NCBI GenBank assembly: GCA_029335935.2
Contig: JARJMV020000049.1
Span: 1-12,188 of the forward strand
Direction: 5' to 3'
Origin: a bacterium
Lineage (GTDB): Bacteria; Armatimonadota; Fimbriimonadia; Fimbriimonadales; GBS-DC
DNA: 12,188 nt
Made by a program: the position numbers and the translations under genes. The notes below the pieces were generated by a model, which saw only the letters and a list, made by a program, of their open reading frames with translations, had not been told where the DNA came from and ran no database searches. Positions 6,724 through 12,188 of this stretch are shown here, piece by piece (the stretch's first letter is position 1; the number at the start of each line of letters is the position of its first letter).

Positions 6724-7853
6724 TCAGTCCGACACGGTGTAGCGCTGCACCGTTTCCTCATCGATGTCGACGCCCAGTCCGGGCTTATTGGGCACGGGCA
6801 GGTAGCCTTCCGCGTCGGGGGCAATCGGTTCGGTGAGGAAGAAGTCGCGCGCCTGCAGGTTCCAGCCGGGTGGCTCATAGGGGAACTCCGCCCAGTGGCA
6901 GTTGGGGCACGCGCCCATCAGCTGCAGGTTCGCGGCGAGTCCCAGCCCATTAGTCCAAGGTGGGGCGCCACCTGCTTGCCGAACGCTTCCGCCATCGCTG
7001 CGATTTTCTTGCCTGTTAGGATGCCGCCTGAGAGCGCGACATCGGGTTGCAGCACATCGAGCGCGTCGCGGGTGAGGTACTCGCGGAACTCGTGCAGGTC
7101 TTGGTTCATTTCGCCGCTGGCGATAGGAATGGGCGACTTCTCGCGCAGGCGGCGATAGCCCTCGTAGTCGTGCTTATCGAGCGGCTCCTCCAGCCAGCGC
7201 GCTCCCAACTCCGCCAGCGCCTGTGCTACTTGGGCTGCAGTGGCGACATCCCACTGGGGCGCGGGCGCCATCCCTGCCACGCGCCAACCCATGTTCGCGT
7301 CGACCATAATCTCTATGTCGGGGTAGCGCAGGCGCACTGCTTCGGCGACTTTCAAATCCTCGCGCCAATCCCAGTGGTGAAAGCGCAGCTTCACCGCACG
7401 AATGCCCATCTGGTAGATTTCGGCGATGTAGTCCAGCCGCTGTTCGGGGCTTTGCAGTTCGCCTGTGCTGGCATAGGCTTTCACGCGCTCCTGATAGCCC
7501 CCCAGCAATCGGTAGACAGGCTGACCGACTGCCTTACCGATAATGTCCCAGAACGCCATTTCAATCCACCACAAGCGTAGCCCCAAGAAGGTCGCGGAAC
7601 GCGCGATTTGCACTACCTCCTCCACTTGCATCGGGTCGCGCCCGAACAGGAACGGCATGAGCAGTTGCTGCAGCCCGCTGCCTTCACGCATAAACGCTAC
7701 GCCCGCTGCATAGCCCTTGATGCCCTCATCAGTCTCCAGAGTGAGCAGATGCACGCGGTGCGCGGTCTGGGGATAGCCCGGCAGCCAAGCAGGGTAAAAC
7801 GGCGTCTCCAGCGGATATTCCAATAACCGTAGATGAATATTCACAATACGCAT
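6724..7853 (-). pseudogene. Mandelate racemase/muconate lactonizing enzyme family (enolase superfamily), frameshifted
   Basis: The family abstracts a proton alpha to a carboxylate, typically in sugar-acid dehydratases or racemases. From ATG 7853 (AGGAGG 7866-7861, 7-nt spacing) residues 1-298 are in one frame, which then stops at 6918. The rest continues in the next frame to a TGA at 6724. Inserting one base between 6959 and 6960 joins the pieces into a normal 376-residue protein and restores PHTWTNGLGLAAN. Visible sites are Lys155-x-Arg157 (KLR), the metal ligands Asp185, Glu222 or Glu223, and Glu248, then Asp271 and the catalytic His298, the last residue before the shift. The fragments share a TGATG stop/start at 6920-6916, so reinitiation is conceivable. 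The cause may be a true mutation or a consensus error. The substrate is not predictable. Confidence 0.8.
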
Positions 7854-7930
7854 CGCTGCGCCTCCTGTGTCTGCCAATTCGCGCTTGGCGCTGAATATCC
7901 TATCCTGTCAGCTATGGGCGTCCACTCAGG

Positions 7931-7954
7931 TATAATCTCTCCGAAAATAGGAGG
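7931..7954 (+). promoter_or_regulatory. -10 box and ribosome-binding site of the L25 gene
   Basis: TATAAT at 7931-7936 is a perfect -10. AGGAGG at 7949-7954 is 6 nt from the ATG at 7961. The leader would be only about 18 nt. No good -35 is seen at 16-18 nt spacing. Confidence 0.55.
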
Positions 7955-7960
7955 CATACC

Positions 7961-8560
7961 ATGGCGACCAGTTATTCAATCAAGGCGGAGCCACGCGAAC
8001 TGTTAGGCAAGCAGGCGAAGCGATTACTAAGACAGGGCTATGTGCCCGGCGTGGTGTTCCGTTCGAGCGGCGAGTCGACGCCCGTGCAGTTCGAGGAGCG
8101 CGTGCTGTCGCGTGTCCTGCAGCAAGCGGGCAGAACGCATCTGATTGAAGTGGAGTTGAACGGCGAGCGGCTCAACACCTTGCTACGCGAGGTCGATCGC
8201 GAACCTATCACGGCGCGGATTCGGCATGTGAATCTCTGGGCGATGGCGATGGACGAACCTGTTGAAGCCGAAGTGCCCCTCGTGCTGGAGGGCGAGTCGC
8301 TGGCGGTCAAGTCGGGTGGCGTGCTCATCCACTCGATTGAGAAGTTGCGGGTGAAGTGCTTGCCCACGCAGATCCCTGAAGCCATCCATGTGAGTTTGGA
8401 GCCGTTGCAGAACTTTGGCGATTCTATCCACCTGCGCGATTTGACGATACCTGCAGGCGTGCAAGTGCTGGACGACCCCGATCTTACGATTGCTTCAGTG
8501 GCTGCGCCGAAGGGTATCGAGCAGGAAACGGCAGAGGAGACCAGCAGCGCGTCTGAATAG
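7961..8560 (+). CDS. rplY: 50S ribosomal protein L25 (Ctc/TL5 form)
   Basis: The 199-residue protein is the long two-domain form of L25, called TL5 or Ctc, which binds 5S rRNA in the large subunit. Residues 1-90 form the 5S-binding domain; ELLGKQAKRLLRQGYVPGVVF (14-34) is typical and RHVNLW (88-93) marks its end. Residues from about 96 to 185 form the C-terminal TL5 beta domain (EAEVPLVLEGES, LRDLTIPAGVQVL, DLTIASV), followed by an acidic tail. The family usually measures about 180-220 residues. The start is supported by AGGAGG 6 nt upstream. The gene is monocistronic: divergent from the enolase-family gene and closed by a strong hairpin right after the stop codon. Confidence 0.95.
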   Translation: MATSYSIKAEPRELLGKQAKRLLRQGYVPGVVFRSSGESTPVQFEERVLSRVLQQAGRTHLIEVELNGERLNTLLREVDREPITARIRHVNLWAMAMDEPVEAEVPLVLEGESLAVKSGGVLIHSIEKLRVKCLPTQIPEAIHVSLEPLQNFGDSIHLRDLTIPAGVQVLDDPDLTIASVAAPKGIEQETAEETSSASE

Positions 8561-8561
8561 C

Positions 8562-8595
8562 GCGCGAGGGCAGGAGCGCCCTCGCGCCTGTGTTT
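8562..8595 (+). terminator. Hairpin terminator after the L25 gene
   Basis: GCGCGAGGGC (8562-8571) and GCCCTCGCGC (8578-8587) form a perfect 10-bp GC-rich stem around a 6-nt loop. CTGTGTTT follows. The T tract is weak, so termination efficiency is uncertain. Lying between convergent genes, it may also act on the small membrane-protein transcript from the right. Confidence 0.6.
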
Positions 8596-8782
8596 AGTAG
8601 CCGCTGGGTGGCGCAGTCGGCGGCGCGCCGCCGCTAGGCACGGGGGGCGCCGCTTGCACCTCGCCTGGGCGACCTTCCCCTTGCGTACCGCCCGTCCACG
8701 AACGATACAAGAAGAACCCCACCACCAGCACAATCGCTGCGATCACTGCGACGACAATCCCTGTGGGTATCTCCTGCTTCAT
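8594..8782 (-). CDS. Small single-span membrane protein, unknown function
   Basis: This 62-residue product starts MKQEIPTG and has one hydrophobic span at about residues 8-26 (IVVAVIAAIVLVVGFFLY). A Gly/Pro-rich polar tail ends in PPTAPPSGY. AAGGAG (8794-8789) lies 6 nt before the ATG, and the gene begins 14 nt after the prepilin stop. It is therefore almost surely co-transcribed with the prepilin. The lack of a lipobox or cleavable signal suggests an N-in membrane anchor with the tail outside the cytoplasm (inference). I do not recognise a named family. The linkage suggests an accessory role for the prepilin, such as a partner or assembly factor. Confidence 0.8.
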   Translation of the reverse strand: MKQEIPTGIVVAVIAAIVLVVGFFLYRSWTGGTQGEGRPGEVQAAPPVPSGGAPPTAPPSGY

Positions 8783-8796
8783 AGGCGTCTCCTTGC

Positions 8797-9606
8797 TTAG
8801 TCGGGCGAGTTCTCGCACGCGGCTTGGTTCGGGAACCGCCCGTCGCTCATCAACACGGGGTAGTAGCCCTTCTCGTAGTCGGGGCGATTGCCAGGGCTGT
8901 CTGCCGCGCGCGCCCACTTCGCATGCCCATCTGCATACACGAAGTTCATACCCCCCTGATGGCGCGGGCGACCTTGATAGAACTCCCAGCCGTTGCGCCC
9001 TTCGGGCCAATACTTGCGGAAGTTCTGGCTATCGGCAGGTCCGACCATGCAGACGCGCCAGCTGTAGATGTAGGAGTTGTCCGCGATGATGCCAATACTG
9101 GCGGCTTCCTGTAGCTTGGCTAAAGGCGTCGGGATGGGCACGCCGTTCGCGCCCGCGTTGCCGAAAATGACTTCGTTCAGCCCGTACTCTACGAACGGCA
9201 CGATGCGTGGGCTATTCTGACCCCGTCCGCACTCCCATAGCGCATACGCTGCGATAAAGGTTGTGCCCGAATAACTGGGGCAGTCGAAGATGCCCCCGTT
9301 CTTAATGTAGGGGTAGAGCATGGTTGCCCAGTGCTGGCGCGGCTGGTTCGGGTTGTTCGTGAAGTAGCCTGTCTCCGCGCAGCCGCCGGGCCAAGGCTGC
9401 ACAAAGAAGGTCTCGTCGTAGTCTTGTACATACATCATCACAGCAGTGCCTATCTGGCGCGTATTGCTCAGACACTGGGTCTTGCGCGCACTCTCACGCG
9501 CCTGCGCAAACACAGGGAACAGTATCGCCGCTAAGATGGCGATAATCGCGATTACGACCAGTAGCTCAATCAGCGTGAAACCACGCGAGCGGTAGCTATG
9601 CATCAT
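8797..9606 (-). CDS. Prepilin-like protein with H-X9-DG motif (DUF1559-type), second copy
   Basis: This 269-residue paralogue of the protein at 254-1009 has a leader ending at Gly9. Phe10-Thr-Leu-Ile-Glu14 opens the hydrophobic helix, so prepilin peptidase would cut after Gly9. H-X9-DG is His216 to Asp226-Gly227, within [17 protein letters not shown]. The C-terminal half differs strongly from the first copy and lacks its acidic [10 protein letters not shown] stretch. The four cysteines in the middle and tail (in GGCAE, DCPSY, WECG and RVCM) could form disulfides (inference). GGAGGT (9619-9614) lies 7 nt before the first of two consecutive ATGs. It heads an operon with the small membrane protein, driven by the consensus promoter at 9687-9658. 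Confidence 0.92.
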   Translation of the reverse strand: MMHSYRSRGFTLIELLVVIAIIAILAAILFPVFAQARESARKTQCLSNTRQIGTAVMMYVQDYDETFFVQPWPGGCAETGYFTNNPNQPRQHWATMLYPYIKNGGIFDCPSYSGTTFIAAYALWECGRGQNSPRIVPFVEYGLNEVIFGNAGANGVPIPTPLAKLQEAASIGIIADNSYIYSWRVCMVGPADSQNFRKYWPEGRNGWEFYQGRPRHQGGMNFVYADGHAKWARAADSPGNRPDYEKGYYPVLMSDGRFPNQAACENSPD

Positions 9607-9626
9607 CAGTTTTACCTCCGTCGGTC

Positions 9627-9650
9627 ACCATAAGCACAATAGCATATGGT
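9627..9650 (-). promoter_or_regulatory. Possible 5'-end hairpin in the second prepilin leader
   Basis: ACCATA and TATGGT form a 6-bp inverted repeat with a 12-nt loop. It lies exactly at the predicted transcript 5' end (about 9651) and upstream of the Shine-Dalgarno. Such a structure could protect the mRNA, but the stem is short. Confidence 0.3.
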
Positions 9651-9657
9651 TAAGCTT

Positions 9658-9687
9658 ATTATAGCATGGTTTTTGCCGTTTTGTCAA
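9658..9687 (-). promoter_or_regulatory. Consensus sigma-70 promoter of the second prepilin operon
   Basis: On the minus strand, TTGACA (9687-9682) and TATAAT (9663-9658) both match consensus perfectly, with an 18-nt spacer. Transcription should start near 9651, giving a leader of about 45 nt. The -35 box lies at the edge of the transposase remnant, inside an inverted repeat shared with the groES side. Confidence 0.85.
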
Positions 9688-10142
9688 GGGTTTGGGAGGG
9701 TGTTCGAAAAATCGGGTGAGCCACACAAAAAGACACAAAACCATCCAATCGCCCCCCCCACCTGCACCAGCCCTACCAAGTTCCACAACACCAACATCCG
9801 CCACACCCAAACCTGCGTGCCACGCCACGAACGCGAACTCACATAACTTCCATACGCACTCTTCACGCTCCCAAACACCGGCTCTATCCGAGAACGACCT
9901 CGCAACACCTCAGGATGCGCCTCCACACGCGCCCGCAATCGCCGTATCTCTGTCCCCCGACGAAACGGCGCGTCAAACGGCGTCGCGTAGCCTACCCCTG
10001 TGCCGTCTACCATCGCATAGGGCGTCTGGGGCGTCGGCGCTTTTAGCGACAGCCCTTGCTGAGCCAGCCACTCTACGAGTGGATGCCAGCGTTCCTCAGG
10101 GATGATACGAATGCGATAGGCCAGCGTAGCCCCCCTTGACAA
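9681..10142 (-). mobile_element. Insertion-sequence remnant with inverted ends
   Basis: TTGTCAAGGG (9681-9690) and CCCTTGACAA (10133-10142) are a perfect 10-bp inverted repeat, 12 of 13 if extended outwards by three bases. They bracket a deleted transposase gene. Each end carries TTGACA pointing outwards, as known for several IS families. No target duplication is visible, so the boundaries are inferred and the element is old or decayed. Confidence 0.4.
9684..10142 (-). pseudogene. DDE transposase remnant with internal deletion
   Basis: The open frame keeps two blocks of an IS4/IS5-like DDE transposase. The first Asp block is YAMVDGTGVGY (Asp codon at 10007-10005). The C-terminal Glu block is RIEPVFGSVK (Glu codon at 9884-9882), followed by AYGSY, RSWRG and VLWNLVGLVQ. 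Only 40 residues separate the two acids, whereas intact relatives have well over a hundred with the second catalytic Asp between them. A large in-frame internal deletion therefore seems to have removed that Asp, and the protein cannot transpose. No ATG or ribosome-binding site is visible at its N terminus. The upstream part of the frame merely runs into the groE promoter. The C-terminal residues after LVQ may be read-through of the element end. Confidence 0.75.
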
Positions 10143-10166
10143 CACCCCACCCCTTTGGGGTATCCT
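10136..10166 (+). promoter_or_regulatory. groESL promoter
   Basis: TTGACA at 10136-10141 is a perfect -35. The best -10 is TATCCT at 10161-10166, with a long 19-nt spacer. Transcription would start at or inside the CIRCE element, which suits repression by HrcA. The box assignment is less sure than for the other promoters here. Confidence 0.6.
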
Positions 10167-10170
10167 CAAA

Positions 10171-10197
10171 TTAGCACTCAAGCCTTGAGAGTGCTAA
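10171..10197 (+). promoter_or_regulatory. CIRCE operator (HrcA binding site)
   Basis: TTAGCACTC (10171-10179), a 9-base spacer and GAGTGCTAA (10189-10197) form the perfect CIRCE inverted repeat. HrcA binds this element and represses groESL until heat shock. It overlaps the predicted transcription start. The hrcA gene is not in the window. Confidence 0.97.
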
Positions 10198-10237
10198 ATT
10201 TAGGTTCAAATCCAGACCCTAAGGAGGTGATTTGCGG

Positions 10238-10528
10238 ATGACTTTCAGACCGCTTAATGACAAGGTTGTGATTGAGCTGCTGGAGGAGGACGAGAAGACC
10301 GAGGCAGGCATCATCCTGCCCGACACCGCCAAGAAACGCCCGCAGGAAGGCAAGGTCGTCGCTATCGGACCCGGACGCTTGCTCAACACTGGTGAACGCG
10401 CGCCGATGACCGTGCAGGTCGGACAGCGCGTCGTCTTCTCCAAGTACGCTGGCAGTGAGTTCGAGTACGAGGGTAAGAAGTACCTCATCCTCGATGAGGA
10501 TCAAATCTACGCAATTCGCGAACACTAA
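10238..10528 (+). CDS. groES: Co-chaperonin GroES (Hsp10)
   Basis: The 96-residue protein forms the heptameric lid of the GroEL folding chamber. [26 protein letters not shown] (4-29) is the family signature, including the mobile loop that docks to Gro[10 protein letters not shown] and [14 protein letters not shown] follow, and the C terminus [12 protein letters not shown] is complete. AAGGAGGTGA (10221-10230) is a strong ribosome-binding site, about 10 nt from core GGAGG to the ATG at 10238. A TTG at 10232 is too close and is unlikely. groEL follows after 18 nt with its own ribosome-binding site. The pair is under CIRCE/HrcA heat-shock control. Confidence 0.97.
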   Translation: MTFRPLNDKVVIELLEEDEKTEAGIILPDTAKKRPQEGKVVAIGPGRLLNTGERAPMTVQVGQRVVFSKYAGSEFEYEGKKYLILDEDQIYAIREH

Positions 10529-12169
<1,641 letters not shown>

Positions 12170-12188
12170 AATTATCTCCCACCCCACC

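Noticed and set aside
6213..6878. Minus-strand 221-residue open frame over the deaminase gene
   Set aside because: It overlaps the deaminase and the end of the enolase-family gene in another frame, and has no family motif.
7883..7911. Promoter for the enolase-family gene using CTGACA near 7911-7906
   Set aside because: No -10 box is found at a workable spacing.
9692..10105. Plus-strand 137-residue Pro/Thr/Ser-rich open frame
   Set aside because: It is the complement of the transposase remnant, which has clear DDE blocks. The composition reflects antisense reading.

Overview
The window looks like a bacterial chromosome segment of moderately high GC (roughly 58-60% by eye), most likely from an Armatimonadota-type lineage, possibly Fimbriimonadales and thermophilic. 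The main grounds are two prepilin-like proteins with the near-invariant N-terminal segment [20 protein letters not shown], a following FPVFAQARE and an H-X9-DG motif. This protein type is heavily expanded in Armatimonadota and Planctomycetes. The taxonomy is inferred from protein style, not from a marker-gene tree.

Layout. Positions 1-210 hold six head-to-tail copies of a 34-bp palindrome-bearing repeat. A hairpin and a plus-strand prepilin gene (254-1009) follow. From there to about 7.85 kb almost everything is on the minus strand. In transcription order this is: a frameshifted enolase-superfamily gene (7853-6724); dCMP deaminase, a WecA/TagO-like transferase, glutamyl-tRNA synthetase and an MscS-type channel (6589-2757, tightly packed); then tRNA-Thr(CGU), trpC and a metallophosphoesterase (2622-1006). 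A short Uma2-like relic lies between the enolase-family gene and the deaminase gene. Ribosomal protein L25 (7961-8560, plus) is divergent from the enolase-family gene and ends at a 10-bp hairpin. A second prepilin and a 62-residue single-span membrane protein form a minus-strand operon (9606-8594) behind a consensus sigma-70 promoter. An internally deleted DDE transposase remnant (9684-10142) separates this operon from groES-groEL (10238-12169), which carries a perfect CIRCE (HrcA) operator.

How the genes fit together. Most of the content is housekeeping: translation (GluRS, tRNA-Thr, L25), tryptophan synthesis (TrpC), pyrimidine nucleotide supply (dCMP deaminase), envelope-polymer initiation (WecA/TagO-like), osmotic protection (MscS) and protein folding (GroESL). 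The prepilins belong to a secretion/pilus-like paralogue family. Several junctions look translationally coupled: an ATGA overlap at trpC/phosphoesterase, an ATGA overlap at deaminase/transferase, and TAGATG at gltX/mscS.

I see no clear novel defence or biosynthetic system. The most interesting signals are the 34-bp tandem palindromic array, the transposase remnant whose inverted ends carry outward-facing TTGACA boxes serving the promoters on both sides, the Asp-to-Thr change in the WecA-like FMGD motif, the one-base frameshift beside the catalytic His of the enolase-family gene, and tRNA-Thr lying 10 nt upstream of trpC.
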